From contig NZ_JAFGYY010000001.1 in assembly GCF_017491605.1 (NCBI RefSeq), positions 62,001 to 126,000 on the forward strand: DNA of 64,000 nt, read 5' to 3'. The first letter of the stretch is position 1; the number at the start of each line of letters is the position of its first letter. A program made the position numbers and the translations under genes. Shown here one piece after another: positions 11,190 to 25,847 of this stretch. This DNA is from Pseudomonas sp. 30_B. Lineage in GTDB: Bacteria; Pseudomonadota; Gammaproteobacteria; Pseudomonadales; Pseudomonadaceae. The notes under the pieces are model-generated. The model was not told the origin of the DNA. It saw only the letters and a program-made list of their open reading frames with translations, and did not search any database.

Positions 11190-11996
11190 TCACTGCGAGA
11201 TGAGAATGTCGCAGGGAGGGCGGCGCAGGAAGTAGCGGGTCGAGCTGCCCAGCATGGCCTGTTCGATGGCGCCGCGGCTGCGGCTGCCGAGCACCAGCAG
11301 GTCCGGCGTCCATTCCCCCAGGGCGCTCTCCAGCGCCTGCTGGAAGTTTCCCGGTTGTACCGCACAAAGCAGTTTTGGCCCTTCGGCCGGCAGCTGTTCA
11401 CGCTCGTCCTGCAGCGTCTGGCGCAGCAGCGCGCGTTGGGTCTCCAGATGCTCGTCAGCACGCTCGGCCTTGCCCGGCTGGTAGGCGTTGAGCGCCAGTA
11501 ACTCGGCACTGCTCGGCAGCAGGCGGTAGCCGGCGCGCCAGGCCTGGCAGGAGCACAACGACAGGTCCAGCCCGGCCAGTGCCCGTGCATACGGAGCGGC
11601 GGACTCATCTACCGCCAGCAGGATTGGCGCGCGGCAATGACGGGCGATGCGTTCCAGGGTGGTGCCATCGAAGCGCTCGAGCAGTTGCTGGTGATGCGCG
11701 CCGATCAGCAGAAGGTCCGCCTTGAGCTCCTGCGCCGCCTGGGTGACGGTGGTCGCCGCGCGGCCCTGGCGGATCAGCAGCTGATAGTCGGCGATGGCGT
11801 TGGCCGCGGCGGCGTCGCGCAGCGCGACCTCGGCGGCCTCGCGGACGGTATCCATCATGCGGTCGGGGAAATACTCCTCGATCACATGCAGCAAGGTGAC
11901 CTGCGCATCGTGCTGGCGGGCCAGCTGGGCGGCGCGGCGTACCGCGATGTCCGCCTCGACGCTGAGGTCATGGGCGACGAGCAGGTTCCTGTACAT
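11190..11996 (-). CDS. Tandem-domain universal stress protein
   Basis: 268-residue cytosolic protein of two UspA domains in series. The first starts NLLVAHDLSVEADIAV and carries LLLIGAHHQQLL. The second ends with the ATP-binding signature LVLGSRSRGAIEQAMLGSS. The start at 11996 is preferred because GAGGGAG lies 7 nt before the ATG; an upstream in-frame ATG at 12023 has no such site. Such proteins bind ATP and help cells survive stress, often anaerobic in Pseudomonas. The exact role is unknown. Confidence 0.9.
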   Translation of the reverse strand: MYRNLLVAHDLSVEADIAVRRAAQLARQHDAQVTLLHVIEEYFPDRMMDTVREAAEVALRDAAAANAIADYQLLIRQGRAATTVTQAAQELKADLLLIGAHHQQLLERFDGTTLERIARHCRAPILLAVDESAAPYARALAGLDLSLCSCQAWRAGYRLLPSSAELLALNAYQPGKAERADEHLETQRALLRQTLQDEREQLPAEGPKLLCAVQPGNFQQALESALGEWTPDLLVLGSRSRGAIEQAMLGSSTRYFLRRPPCDILISQ

Positions 11997-12073
11997 GGTG
12001 GGCTCCCTCTGTGGCGCGTCCACTGTCGCGCCACGTAGGAAATTTCACCTTGATGCAGGGCAATGGCCCGGAT

Positions 12074-12517
12074 TCAGCGGCTGCGCAGCTGATAGACGGC
12101 GTGGCTCTCGGCGACGACGTTGCCTTCCGCGTCCTTGAGCTGCAGGTCGAGGACGAAGTCGGATTTGCCGGTGGTGGTCGCTTCCTCGCCGATGCGCTGG
12201 ATTTCATCCTCGCTGAGCCAGGCGTCGACAGTGACGTCGCTGGCGGCGGGGCGCAGGAAGCGCAGGCCGGCTTCCTTGACGATGGGATAGAAGCGCCGGC
12301 TGTCGAAGCTGGTCAGCATCAGGATGCCGCCGGGCAGTTCCGCCACGGTGAACAGGGCGCCGGCGTACATGTTGTGGATGTGGTTCTCGTTGCCCTTGAG
12401 CGGCATGCGCAGGCGCACATGGCCCGGCTCCAGCACCTCGGCCTTGAGGCCGGTGCGTTTGACGAAGGCGATGTGTTCTTCGGTGAGCTGACGGATAAAT
12501 TCTTCGGGGTAAGGCAT
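12074..12517 (-). CDS. Hotdog-fold (DUF4442/PaaI-like) thioesterase-type protein
   Basis: 147-residue protein with a hotdog-fold pattern: HVRLRMPLKGNENHIHNMYAGALFTVAELPGGILM resembles the central helix and strand of PaaI-like or YiiD-C-like thioesterases. It would hydrolyse an acyl-CoA or bind an acyl group in the cytosol. The substrate is not predictable. It lies 105 bp downstream of trxC on the same strand and may be co-transcribed. Assigned from fold-like motifs only. Confidence 0.7.
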   Translation of the reverse strand: MPYPEEFIRQLTEEHIAFVKRTGLKAEVLEPGHVRLRMPLKGNENHIHNMYAGALFTVAELPGGILMLTSFDSRRFYPIVKEAGLRFLRPAASDVTVDAWLSEDEIQRIGEEATTTGKSDFVLDLQLKDAEGNVVAESHAVYQLRSR

Positions 12518-12622
12518 GGGCGCGCTCCGTTTCGCCTGTTTGTCGTCTGCCCAAGACTAGCTGCGCCGCGCGGCCTGGCAATGACCGCGCGGATTGACCG
12601 GATCGCTCAGTGGGTAGAAGCG

Positions 12623-13057
12623 TCAGACGCCGTTGCGGGACAGCCAGTCCAGCAGCTGCGGCAGCGGCATGGCACCGCTCTGGCGCGCCACTTCCTGGCC
12701 GTTTCGGAACAGGATCAGGCTGGGAATCGAACGAATCCCTAAGCGGGTGGAGAGGTTCGGGTTGGCATCGCTGTCCAGCTTGGCCAGGCGCACCTTGCCC
12801 GACAGTCGCGCGGCAGCCTGTTCGAAGGTCGGCGCGAAGGCCTTGCAGGGGCCGCACCAGGCAGCCCAGACGTCCACCAGCAGCGGCAGGTCGCCCTTGG
12901 CCTGGGCGGCGAAGCTGGCTTCGTTCAGCTCGAAGGGACGGTCGACGATGACCGGCGACTGGCAGCGACCACAGCGCGGCGCGTCGCCCAGGCGTTCTGC
13001 CGGTACGCGGTTAAGGCCGTTGCAGTGCGGGCAGGGGATGATCAGAGATTCGGACAT
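12623..13057 (-). CDS. trxC: Thioredoxin 2 (zinc-containing)
   Basis: 144-residue thiol-disulfide reductant. The N-terminal zinc-binding module has C9/C12 and C29/C32 (CPHC and CGRC), which distinguishes TrxC from thioredoxin 1. The thioredoxin active site WCGPC has its cysteines at residues 68 and 71, and the cis-Pro loop is RSIPSLI. Length agrees with TrxC (about 140). It lies 51 bp beyond the metY stop, on the same strand. Confidence 0.95.
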   Translation of the reverse strand: MSESLIIPCPHCNGLNRVPAERLGDAPRCGRCQSPVIVDRPFELNEASFAAQAKGDLPLLVDVWAAWCGPCKAFAPTFEQAAARLSGKVRLAKLDSDANPNLSTRLGIRSIPSLILFRNGQEVARQSGAMPLPQLLDWLSRNGV

Positions 13058-13108
13058 GGCGAGGCTCCAGAGGCTGTGACGCCAAGGTGGAGCCTCGCGG
13101 TCCGGGTT

Positions 13109-14386
13109 TCAACCCTCGGCGGAGCGCAGCGCCTGGGCGAGGTCGGCGAGGATGTCGTCGATGTGCTCGATGCCGATGGACAGGCGCACCATGTCGCGCG
13201 GTACGCCGGCCTTCTCCAGTTCCTCGTCGTTGAGCTGGCGGTGGGTGGTGGAGGCCGGGTGGCAGGCCAGGGACTTGGCGTCGCCGATATTGACCAGACG
13301 CACCACCAGTTTCAGCGCGTCGATGAAGCGCGCGCCGGCTTCCTGGCCGCCCTTGATGCCGAAGGAGAGGATCGCCGCCGGCTGGCCGCCCATGTAGCGC
13401 TGGGCCAGGGCGTGCTCGGGGTGGTCGGCGAGGCCGGCGTATTTCACCCAGCTCACCTGCGGGTGTTCCTGCAGGTAGCGCGCGACCCTCAGGGCGTTGT
13501 CGCAATGGCGTTCCATGCGCAGGGCGAGGGTTTCCAGGCCCTGCAGGATCAGGAAGGCGTTGAACGGCGACAGCGCGGCGCCGGTGTTGCGCAGCGGCAC
13601 CACGCGGCAGCGGCCGATGAAGGCGGCGGGGCCGAAGGCTTCGGTGTAGGTGACGCCGTGGTAGGACGGGGCCGGGGTGTTGAGCAGCGGGAAGCGCGCC
13701 TTGTTCTCGCTCCAGGGGAATTTGCCGGAGTCGACGACGATGCCGCCGATGCTGGTGCCGTGGCCGCCGATGTACTTGGTCAGCGAGTGCACGACGATGT
13801 CCGCTCCGTGCTCGAAGGGCCGGCAGAGGATCGGCGTGGCGACGGTGTTGTCGACGATCAGCGGTACGCCATGGCGGTGCGCGGCGTCGGCCAGGGCCTT
13901 CAGATCGACGATGTTGCCCGCCGGGTTGCCGATGGATTCGCAGAACACCGCCTTGGTGCGTTCGTCGATCAGCGCTTCGAGGGCGGCGATGTCGTCGTGG
14001 GGAGCGAAGCGGGTCTGGATGCCGAAGCGCGGCAGGGTGTGGGCGAGCAGGTTGTAGGTGCCGCCGTAGAGCTTGGCCACCGAGACGATGTTGTCGCCGG
14101 CTTCGGCCACGGTCTGGATGGCATAGGTGATGGCGGCCATGCCGGATGCCACGGCCAGCGCACCGACGCCGCCTTCCAGCGCCGCCACGCGCTCCTCCAA
14201 CACCGCGTTGGTGGGGTTCATGATGCGCGTGTAGATGTTGCCGGCGACCTTCAGGTCGAACAGGTCGGCGCCGTGCTGGGTGTCGTCGAAGGCGTAGGAG
14301 CTGGTCTGGTAGATCGGCACGGCCACGGCCTTGGTGGTCGGGTCGGGGCTGTAGCCGGCGTGAATGGCCAGGGTTTCCAGTTTCAT
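13109..14386 (-). CDS. metY: O-acetylhomoserine sulfhydrylase, PLP-dependent
   Basis: Makes homocysteine from O-acetyl- (or O-succinyl-) homoserine and sulfide in methionine synthesis. The Cys/Met-metabolism PLP fold is clear: TRIMNPTN near residue 53, and the PLP lysine K204 in [10 protein letters not shown], with the enlarged insert typical of MetY. Start 14386 gives the family N-terminus ([12 protein letters not shown]) and 425 residues; an in-frame extension to 14461 would run through the structured leader. P. aeruginosa annotation calls this gene metY (PA5025, from memory). The preferred acyl group cannot be read from sequence. Confidence 0.92.
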   Translation of the reverse strand: MKLETLAIHAGYSPDPTTKAVAVPIYQTSSYAFDDTQHGADLFDLKVAGNIYTRIMNPTNAVLEERVAALEGGVGALAVASGMAAITYAIQTVAEAGDNIVSVAKLYGGTYNLLAHTLPRFGIQTRFAPHDDIAALEALIDERTKAVFCESIGNPAGNIVDLKALADAAHRHGVPLIVDNTVATPILCRPFEHGADIVVHSLTKYIGGHGTSIGGIVVDSGKFPWSENKARFPLLNTPAPSYHGVTYTEAFGPAAFIGRCRVVPLRNTGAALSPFNAFLILQGLETLALRMERHCDNALRVARYLQEHPQVSWVKYAGLADHPEHALAQRYMGGQPAAILSFGIKGGQEAGARFIDALKLVVRLVNIGDAKSLACHPASTTHRQLNDEELEKAGVPRDMVRLSIGIEHIDDILADLAQALRSAEG

Positions 14387-14393
14387 CGTTCGA

Positions 14394-14479
14394 GCATCCT
14401 TGTGGGCAGAAAGGCCCGAGGATGCGAGCGGCGCCCGGCCCCGGTCAATGACCGGGAGCAATACCGCCGGGGCGCCGCT
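14394..14479 (-). promoter_or_regulatory. Structured metY leader, possible cis-acting RNA
   Basis: The 123-bp gap between selO and metY is packed with nested inverted repeats. An outer stem AGCGGCGCCC/GGGCGCCGCT (14427-14436 and 14470-14479) encloses the palindrome CCCGGTCAATGACCGGG (14440-14456). A second stem, GCATCCT (14394-14400) with AGGATGC (14419-14425), encloses GGGC/GCCC (14404-14407, 14414-14417). Read on the metY strand, the AAGGA that should serve as ribosome binding site falls inside the second stem about 8-12 nt before ATG. This is the layout of a translation-controlling leader. It matches no SAM or SAH riboswitch consensus that I recognise. Confidence 0.55.
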
Positions 14480-14509
14480 AGATCGCTTTTCGCTGAGCTT
14501 ATAACCGCC

Positions 14510-19385
<4,876 letters not shown>

Positions 19386-19468
19386 GGTCGCGATCAGCGG
19401 CTCGTGCGGAAAGTGGAGTGAGGTTAGTGCTGGCAGGCCGGCGCCCGCAAGCGAGCGCCGGTGGGCGG

Positions 19469-21211
19469 TCAGAGGAACAGGCCGGGGCCGGGGCGACCTT
19501 CGGGGAATTTGACCCCCACCTTGCGGATCTTGTTCCCATCCAGGGCGGCCACGGTCCAGGTCAGGCCGTTCCATTCCACCTGGTCGCCGATGATCGCCTG
19601 GCCGCCGATTTCGTGGGCGATGAAGCGGCCCAGGGTCTGCTCGCCGTCCACGCCCTCCAGCTTCAGGCCGTACAGCGAGGCCACGGCGGAGAGCTGGCCG
19701 TCGCCTTCGAGGACGAAGTCGCCGAAGAAGCGCGCACTCAGGCCACGGTCCGGCGCCTGGCTGAACAGCTTGCCCAAGGCGGAGAGGTCGTGCTCGTGAC
19801 CGATCACGCAAAGAATGTCATCGGCTTCGAGAATGGTACTGCCCGACGGGTGCAGCAGTTGGGTGCCGCGGAACAGGGCGGCGATACGGGTGCCTTCTGG
19901 CATCTTCAGCTCGCGCAGGGCGGCGCCGATGCACCACTTTTCCTTGCTCAGGTGGTAGACGAACAGCTCCCATTCGCTGGTCGGGTGCACTTCCAGGCCG
20001 GCGCGGGAGATCGGCGCCGGGTCCGGCGGCACGATGACCCGCAGCAGCTTGGCGGCCCAGGGCAGGCTGGTGCCCTGCACCAGCAGGGAAACCAGCACGA
20101 TGAAGAAGGCCACGTTGAAGAACAGCTGGGCGTTGGGCAGTCCGGCCATCAACGGGAACACCGCGAGGATGATCGGTACCGCGCCGCGCAGGCCGACCCA
20201 GGCGATGAAGGCCTTTTCGCGGGTATGGAAGGCGCGGAACGGAATCAGGCCGACCAGCACCGACAGCGGGCGGGCGAAGAGGATCATCCATAGCGCCAGC
20301 CCCAGCGCCGGCAGGGCGATGGGCCAGAGATCGTGGGGCGTGACCAGCAGGCCGAGGACCAGGAACATGCCGATCTGCGCCAGCCACGCCATGCCGTCGA
20401 GCATGTGCAGGATGCCGTGGCGAGAGCGGATCGGCTGGTTGCCCAGCATCAGGCCGCACAGATAGATGGCAAGGATGCCGCTGCCATGCACCGCGTTGGA
20501 CACGGCGAAGATCAGCAGGCCGCCGCTGATCACCAGCAGCGGGTAGAGGCCGCTGGCCAGGTGGATGCGGTTGATCACCTGCAGCAGCAGCCAGCCGCCA
20601 CCCAGGCCGAGCAGCGAGCCGATGCCGAACTCGCGCAGGAAGTGCCAGAGAAAGCTCCAGCTCATGCCGCTTTCGCCGTGGGCGAGCATGTCGATCAGGG
20701 TGACGGTGAGGAACACCGCCATCGGGTCGTTGCTGCCCGACTCGATTTCCAGGGTGGCGGTGACCCGCTCGTTGAGGCCCTTGCCGCCGAGCAGTGAGAA
20801 CACCGCCGCGGCGTCGGTGGAGCCGACGATGGCGCCGATCAGCAGGCCCTCCATCCAGCTCAGCTTGAACAGCCAGGCGGCGGCGATGCCGGTCAGCCCG
20901 GCGGTGATCAGAACCCCGGCGGTGGCCAGGGACAGCGCGGGCCAGAGCGCTACGCGGAAGCTCGCCACTCGGGTGCGCAAGCCGCCATCGAGGAGGATGA
21001 CCGCGAGTGCCAGGTTGCCCACCAGGTAGGCAATGGGATAGTTGGAGAAGCCGATGCCGCCGGGGCCGTCGGTACCCGCGACCATGCCCACGGCGAGGAA
21101 GATCACCAGGATCGGGATGCCCAGTCGCGAAGACAGCGAGCTGACCAGGATGCTCATGCCGATCAGGACAGCAGCGATCAGGAAATAGCTGTTGATGGCC
21201 ACGGCATCCAC
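19469..21211 (-). CDS. nhaP2: K+/H+ antiporter NhaP2/CvrA family
   Basis: 580-residue CPA1 cation/proton antiporter of the inner membrane. About twelve membrane segments occupy residues 1-390, with the motif [16 protein letters not shown] and the following [10 protein letters not shown], which carry the ion-binding acidic residues. After the membrane domain are a TrkA-C/RCK-type segment ([26 protein letters not shown]) and a CorC/HlyC-type C-terminal domain, as in Vibrio NhaP2 and E. coli CvrA. It lies 83 bp upstream of the mscK-like gene on the same strand and is probably co-transcribed with it. Confidence 0.9.
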   Translation of the reverse strand: MDAVAINSYFLIAAVLIGMSILVSSLSSRLGIPILVIFLAVGMVAGTDGPGGIGFSNYPIAYLVGNLALAVILLDGGLRTRVASFRVALWPALSLATAGVLITAGLTGIAAAWLFKLSWMEGLLIGAIVGSTDAAAVFSLLGGKGLNERVTATLEIESGSNDPMAVFLTVTLIDMLAHGESGMSWSFLWHFLREFGIGSLLGLGGGWLLLQVINRIHLASGLYPLLVISGGLLIFAVSNAVHGSGILAIYLCGLMLGNQPIRSRHGILHMLDGMAWLAQIGMFLVLGLLVTPHDLWPIALPALGLALWMILFARPLSVLVGLIPFRAFHTREKAFIAWVGLRGAVPIILAVFPLMAGLPNAQLFFNVAFFIVLVSLLVQGTSLPWAAKLLRVIVPPDPAPISRAGLEVHPTSEWELFVYHLSKEKWCIGAALRELKMPEGTRIAALFRGTQLLHPSGSTILEADDILCVIGHEHDLSALGKLFSQAPDRGLSARFFGDFVLEGDGQLSAVASLYGLKLEGVDGEQTLGRFIAHEIGGQAIIGDQVEWNGLTWTVAALDGNKIRKVGVKFPEGRPGPGLFL

Positions 21212-21311
21212 AGTGTATCGACCTCCAGGGTAGTGGGGAGTGGCGACGCTACTGGGGATCAGGATGCAGGCCGCATGCCAGGCGATTCTAACCTGCGGAT
21301 TTGCAAGGCTG

Positions 21312-21974
21312 TCAAAGGTTAGTTGAGGTTCGTTCGGCGACGATTTCCGGCCAGGACGCGGCGTCGCTCCAGGCGGGAACCGGGTTGAGGGTGGCGAGTG
21401 CGGCGGGCGCCCAGCTCAGCGGTTCGTCGGGAACGAGACGGACCGCCGAGAGGCAGGCTTCCCGGTCGTGCTGCAGTGTGACGAGGGCCTTGTGCACTTC
21501 GCCGGACAGGTTGGCCTGACGGCTGCCACTGACAGCGCGAACCTGCGTATGCCAGAGGCTTCGCGCCGAACTGCCGGCGACGCCGCAACTGCCCAGCGGC
21601 TCGTAGTAGGACGAGCCGAACTGGGCGTAGCCGGCATTGACCAGCGCATTGAAGTAGCGGCTCTGCGAGGCGATGGATTGACCATCGCCGCCACGCAGCA
21701 CGGCCAGTCCGTCGGTCATCGCCTTGTCGATGGTCTTCAGGTAGGCGTCGGCGTGTTCGAAGGCTTCGGCGCTGGGCTCGTTGTAGATGGGCGCGGCGTT
21801 CAGCGTCTGTGCCGGGGGGCGCAATGGGCTATCGCCGGGGAGTGCGTCCACCGAGTTCGGGGTCAGCAGGAAAACCATGCAGGTCAGCCCGACTGCGATG
21901 GCGAGCAGGGGCAGCAGAACGGGCAGGTTGTGGGACAGGCGGGGGAGCGTCGGAAGGTAGGTGGCCATGGGCAT
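21312..21974 (-). CDS. Conserved-type protein of unknown function with N-terminal membrane anchor
   Basis: 220 residues, not recognised. One hydrophobic helix at about residues 16-37 ([22 protein letters not shown]) suggests an inner-membrane anchor or uncleaved signal with the remainder in the periplasm. The outer part is mostly helical, with two cysteines that could pair (GSCGVAG near 130 and EACLSAV near 173). There is an alternative start six bases downstream. It lies about 100 bp upstream of the nhaP2 gene on the same strand. Codon use is like its neighbours, so it is very likely a real gene. Confidence 0.65.
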   Translation of the reverse strand: MPMATYLPTLPRLSHNLPVLLPLLAIAVGLTCMVFLLTPNSVDALPGDSPLRPPAQTLNAAPIYNEPSAEAFEHADAYLKTIDKAMTDGLAVLRGGDGQSIASQSRYFNALVNAGYAQFGSSYYEPLGSCGVAGSSARSLWHTQVRAVSGSRQANLSGEVHKALVTLQHDREACLSAVRLVPDEPLSWAPAALATLNPVPAWSDAASWPEIVAERTSTNL

Positions 21975-22083
21975 GACTGACGTGACGGTGCGCGGGCGCT
22001 ATTCAACGTCATGGAACCCCGGTTTTTCTGCCGGTTGATTTGGTGGTACTTGTCAGTTTTTTCCGTAATTGATGAGTGAGCGG

Positions 22084-22114
22084 CATAAAAAAGCCCCGGA
22101 CGTGGCCGGGGCTG
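22084..22114 (-). terminator. Terminator after acyl-CoA dehydrogenase
   Basis: On the leftward strand AGCCCCGG and CCGGGGCT form a hairpin followed by a run of six T, 16 bp after the dehydrogenase stop. Confidence 0.88.
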
Positions 22115-22129
22115 GAGGGACATGCAGGA

Positions 22130-23932
22130 CTAGAACCAGGCGTCCTGCATGGTGGAACAGGTGTCGTCGCGGGCTTCGAGCAGGCCCAGTTCGTGGTGGC
22201 AGGACGGCACTTCCCAGGTCAGGAAGTAGCGCGCGGCCTGGAGCTTGCCGCGGTAGAAGTCGGTGTCCGAAGGATTGCCGCGCGCCAGGCCCTCCTCGGC
22301 GCGAATCGCCTGCTCCAGCCAGCGCCAGCCGATCACGGCGTGGCCGAATACCTTGAGGTACAGCGCGGAGTTCGCCAGCCCTTGCGCCACGCGGCCCTGC
22401 ATCAGGTCGCCGAGCAGGCTCAGGGTGGTTGCCGACAGGCGCGCCATCAGCTGCTCCAGCGGCTCGCGCAGCCTGTCCAGCGTCGGGTGCGCCTGGGCGC
22501 GCGCGCAGCACTGGTTGATCAGGCGAGTCAGTTGCTTGAGGCCGGCGCCATTGTTCTGCGCCAGCTTGCGCCCCAGCAGGTCCAGCGACTGGATGCCGTG
22601 GGTGCCTTCGTGGATCGGGTTCAGGCGGTTGTCGCGGTAGTACTGCTCCACCGGGTATTCGCGGGTGTAGCCGTGGCCGCCGAGGATCTGGATCGCCAGT
22701 TCGTTGGCCTTCAGGCAGAACTCCGAGGGCCAGGATTTGACGATCGGGGTGAGCAGGTCGAGCAGTTCGTGGGCCTGCTTGCGCTCTTCCTCGCTGGGCA
22801 GGGTTTCGCAGTCGTCCACCAGGCGCGCGGCGTACAGGCCGAGGTCGAAGGCGCCTTCGACGTAGGCTTTCTGGGTCAGCAGCATGCGGCGCACGTCGGT
22901 GTGCTCGATGATCGACACCGGCGCGGAGGTCGGGTCCTTGGCATCCACCGGGCGGCCCTGCGGACGTTCGCGGGCGTATTCCAGGGAATACAGGTAGCCG
23001 GCGTAGCCGAGCATGATCGCGCCCATGCCGACGCCGATGCGTGCCTCGTTCATCATCTGGAACATGTAGGCCAGGCCGTGGTGCGGCTTGCCGACCAGGT
23101 AGCCGACGCATTCGCCCTTGTCACCGAAGTTCAGGGCGGTGGAGGTGGTGCCGCGCCAGCCCATCTTGTGGAACAGGCCGGCCAGGGTCACGTCGTTGCG
23201 TGCGCCGAGGGAGCCGTCGGCGTTGACCAGGAATTTCGGCACGATGAACAGGCTGATGCCTTTCACCCCGGCCGGGGCATCTGGCAGCTTGGCCAGCACC
23301 ATGTGCACGATGTTGTCCGACAGCGGATGGTCGCCGCCGGAGATGAAGATCTTGTTGCCGCGGATACGGTAGCTGCCGTCGGCGGCGGGTTCGGCGCGAG
23401 TGCGGATGTCCGCCAGGGAGGAGCCGGCGTGGGGCTCGGTCAGCGCCATGGTGCCGAAGTAGCGGCCCTCGATCATCGGCTGCAGGAACAGGCGCTTCTG
23501 CTCCTCGCTGCCGAAGGTCTCGATCAGGTGGCTGGCGCCCATGCTCAGCATCGGGTAGGACGAGGTGGCGATGTTGGCCGACTGGAAGTGCGCGAAGCAG
23601 GCCCGCGAGAGCAGGTGCGGCAGCTGCATGCCGCCCTGTTCGAAGCTGCGCGAGGCATTCTGGAAACCGGCCTCGTTGAAGGCGTCCACCGCCGGCTTCA
23701 CCTCCGGGATCAGTACCGCGCCGCCGTCGACGTACTGCGGTTCGTTCTCGTCGTTCTTGCGGTTGTGCGGGGCGAACAGCTCCTCGGCGATACCACGGGC
23801 GGTGCCCAGGGCGGCGTCGAAGGTCTCGCGGTTGTGGTCGGCGAAGCGTTCGCGCTGGGTCAGTGCCTCGGCGTCGAGCACTTCGTAGAGTTCGAAAGCG
23901 AGGTTGCGGGAGCTGAGCAGGGTCTCGGACAT
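22130..23932 (-). CDS. Acyl-CoA dehydrogenase, long (600-residue) family
   Basis: FAD-dependent oxidation of an acyl-CoA to the 2-enoyl-CoA. FAD/substrate signatures are seen: MALTEPHAGSSLADIRT near residue 160 and ILGGHGYTREYPVEQYYRD near residue 420. The protein is longer than typical 380-residue enzymes, with an N-terminal extension and a C-terminal helical domain as in the AidB-like/DUF1974-containing branch. It probably acts on medium or long acyl chains, but substrate length cannot be assigned. It ends at a terminator and is a single transcription unit. Confidence 0.9.
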   Translation of the reverse strand: MSETLLSSRNLAFELYEVLDAEALTQRERFADHNRETFDAALGTARGIAEELFAPHNRKNDENEPQYVDGGAVLIPEVKPAVDAFNEAGFQNASRSFEQGGMQLPHLLSRACFAHFQSANIATSSYPMLSMGASHLIETFGSEEQKRLFLQPMIEGRYFGTMALTEPHAGSSLADIRTRAEPAADGSYRIRGNKIFISGGDHPLSDNIVHMVLAKLPDAPAGVKGISLFIVPKFLVNADGSLGARNDVTLAGLFHKMGWRGTTSTALNFGDKGECVGYLVGKPHHGLAYMFQMMNEARIGVGMGAIMLGYAGYLYSLEYARERPQGRPVDAKDPTSAPVSIIEHTDVRRMLLTQKAYVEGAFDLGLYAARLVDDCETLPSEEERKQAHELLDLLTPIVKSWPSEFCLKANELAIQILGGHGYTREYPVEQYYRDNRLNPIHEGTHGIQSLDLLGRKLAQNNGAGLKQLTRLINQCCARAQAHPTLDRLREPLEQLMARLSATTLSLLGDLMQGRVAQGLANSALYLKVFGHAVIGWRWLEQAIRAEEGLARGNPSDTDFYRGKLQAARYFLTWEVPSCHHELGLLEARDDTCSTMQDAWF

Positions 23933-24064
23933 GGTCGATCTCCGTGGGAATGGCCGCAGTCTAGTCTGGTGAATGAAGTCCTCACAGAATCATCCATGAG
24001 CGTGATAAAGGGCTAAAACACCTCGACTACGGCTACACTGCGCGCCTTGAGGAGTCTGCCATCC

Positions 24065-24901
24065 ATGAACTACCGCCACGCCTACCACGCCGGCAACCAT
24101 GCCGACGTGTTCAAACACATCGCCCTGGCGCGCATCTTCGCGCTGATGGCGCGCAAGGACACGCCCTTCGCCTACCTCGATAGCCACTCGGGTGTTGGCC
24201 TGTACGACCTGCTGGGCGACGAAGCCAGCCGTACCGGCGAATGGGAGTCGGGTATCGGTCGCCTGTGGGAACGCGAGGACCTGCCGGAGCTGGTGCAGGA
24301 CTACCTGGAGGTGGTGCGGGCGCTCAATCCCGACGGCGAGCTGGAGTTCTATCCCGGTTCGCCGGAGTTGGCGCGCCGCCTGACCCGGTCGCAGGACCGG
24401 GTGCTGCTGAATGAGCTGCATCCAGAGGATGGCCGCCTGCTCAAGGCCAACATGGGCGGCGAACGCCGCATCGCTGTGCATCAGGGCGACGGCTGGCTGC
24501 TGCCGCGCGCCTTCCTGCCGGTATCCGAGAAGCGCGGCGTGCTGCTGATCGACCCGCCCTTCGAGCAGCCGGATGACCTGGAGCGCTGCGTGGCCGCGCT
24601 GGACGAGGCCATCGGTCGCATGCGCCAGACCGTGGTCGCCATCTGGTACCCGATCAAGGACCGCCGCCAGCTCAAGCGCTTCTACCAGCGCCTGGAGAAG
24701 TGCTCGGCGCCCAAGCTGCTGCGTGCCGAACTGTGCGTGCATCCGGCGGATACCGCCGAGCGCCTGAACGGCTCTGGCCTGGTCATCGCCAACCCGCCGT
24801 GGCCGCTGGATGAAGAGCTGCGCGGCCTGCTGCCGTGGTTGGCGGACACGCTGGCGCAGAGCGAAGGCAGCTGGCAGCTGGACTGGCTGATCGCGGAATG
24901 A
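24065..24901 (+). CDS. rlmJ: 23S rRNA (adenine2030-N6)-methyltransferase
   Basis: 278-residue SAM-dependent methyltransferase that modifies A2030 of 23S rRNA. The diagnostic N-terminus NYRHAYHAGNHADVFKH is present, followed by the SAM-binding fold and the catalytic DPPFEQPDD (D/N-P-P-F/Y) near residue 167. The start at 24065 gives this conserved N-terminus directly. It is a single gene ending in a strong terminator. It is divergent from the acyl-CoA dehydrogenase gene. Confidence 0.95.
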   Translation: MNYRHAYHAGNHADVFKHIALARIFALMARKDTPFAYLDSHSGVGLYDLLGDEASRTGEWESGIGRLWEREDLPELVQDYLEVVRALNPDGELEFYPGSPELARRLTRSQDRVLLNELHPEDGRLLKANMGGERRIAVHQGDGWLLPRAFLPVSEKRGVLLIDPPFEQPDDLERCVAALDEAIGRMRQTVVAIWYPIKDRRQLKRFYQRLEKCSAPKLLRAELCVHPADTAERLNGSGLVIANPPWPLDEELRGLLPWLADTLAQSEGSWQLDWLIAE

Positions 24902-24902
24902 A

Positions 24903-24935
24903 AAAAGCCCCGGCAAGTGCCGGGGCTTTTCTTTG
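24903..24935. terminator. Terminator after rlmJ
   Basis: AAAAGCCCCGGCA and TGCCGGGGCTTTT make a near-perfect hairpin starting at the rlmJ stop codon, with A and T tracts on both sides. Confidence 0.9.
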
Positions 24936-24941
24936 GGCTCT

Positions 24942-25088
24942 TCGTAGGAGCGGATTTATCCGCGATAGGCTTGGCGAGGGGCTCGGCCAATCGCGGACGG
25001 AGTCCGCTCCTACGTTGGCGGCGGGCACGGAGCTCCCCTGTAGGAGCGGGCCATGCCCGCGATTCGCGGACAAGGTCCGCTCCTACGG
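24942..25088. repeat. REP cluster between rlmJ and msrA
   Basis: Four REP-type units with the GTAGGAGCG/CGCTCCTAC border. Their stems are GCGGAT-ATCCGC, GCGGAC-GGA-GTCCGC, GCGGGCCATGCCCGC and GCGGAC-AAG-GTCCGC. They fill the gap between two convergent genes. No gene is supported in this stretch. Confidence 0.8.
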
Positions 25089-25117
25089 GAGCGAACAGTA
25101 CGGCGCAATACCAGCGC

Positions 25118-25765
25118 TCACGCCGGCAGGCAAACGCCGGTGCCGCCCAGGCCGCAGTAGCCGTTGGGGTTCTTCGCCAGGTACTGCTGGTGGTAGGCCT
25201 CGGCATAGTAGAACGGCGGCACCTCGCGGATTTCCGTGGTGATCTCGCCGTAGCCCTTGGCGCTCAGTTCCTTCTGGAACGCAGCGCGGCTGGCTTCGAT
25301 GGCGGCTTTCTGCGCCTGGTCGAACCAGTAGACCGCCGAACGGTACTGGGTGCCGGTGTCGTTGCCCTGGCGCATGCCCTGGGTCGGGTCGTGGGATTCC
25401 CAGAACACCTTGAGCAGCGCCTCGATGCTGGTTTCGCGCGGGTCGAAGACCACCAGCACCACTTCGGTGTGGCCGGTCAGGCCGGAGCAGACTTCGTCGT
25501 AGGTCGGATTCGGGGTCAGGCCGCCGGCGTAACCCACCGCGGTCACCCACACGCCCGGCTGTTGCCAGAAGCGCCGCTCGGCGCCCCAGAAGCAGCCGAG
25601 GCCGACGACGATCTGCTGCAGGCCGGCGGGGAAGGGCGCGCTCAGCGGGCGGCAGTTGACGTAATGCGTTTCCGGCACTGGCATCGGGCTTTCCCGGCCC
25701 GGCAGGGCTTGGGCGGAGCTGGGCAGTTCCAGCTTGTGGGCAAGTATTTGCGAGCGCAGGGTCAT
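25118..25765 (-). CDS. msrA: Peptide-methionine (S)-S-oxide reductase
   Basis: 215-residue repair enzyme that reduces methionine-S-sulfoxide using thioredoxin. The catalytic [10 protein letters not shown] is near residue 57, and the C-terminal [11 protein letters not shown] supplies a resolving Cys. Start 25765 has GAGGAG about 8-12 nt upstream; a longer in-frame reading to 25813 lacks one. It follows dipA on the same strand with an 82-bp gap. Length fits the family. Confidence 0.96.
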   Translation of the reverse strand: MTLRSQILAHKLELPSSAQALPGRESPMPVPETHYVNCRPLSAPFPAGLQQIVVGLGCFWGAERRFWQQPGVWVTAVGYAGGLTPNPTYDEVCSGLTGHTEVVLVVFDPRETSIEALLKVFWESHDPTQGMRQGNDTGTQYRSAVYWFDQAQKAAIEASRAAFQKELSAKGYGEITTEIREVPPFYYAEAYHQQYLAKNPNGYCGLGGTGVCLPA

Positions 25766-25847
25766 GGCATTCGTCTCCTCTGAATAGGGGCGGCAATAGA
25801 CTCGGGTACTCACGGAAGATTACAGCGTTTCGCCCTCGCTGCGGGGC

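Noticed and set aside
14387..14509. Known SAM-II or SAH riboswitch upstream of metY
   Set aside because: I could not align the conserved cores of these classes; only the generic hairpin layout is supported.
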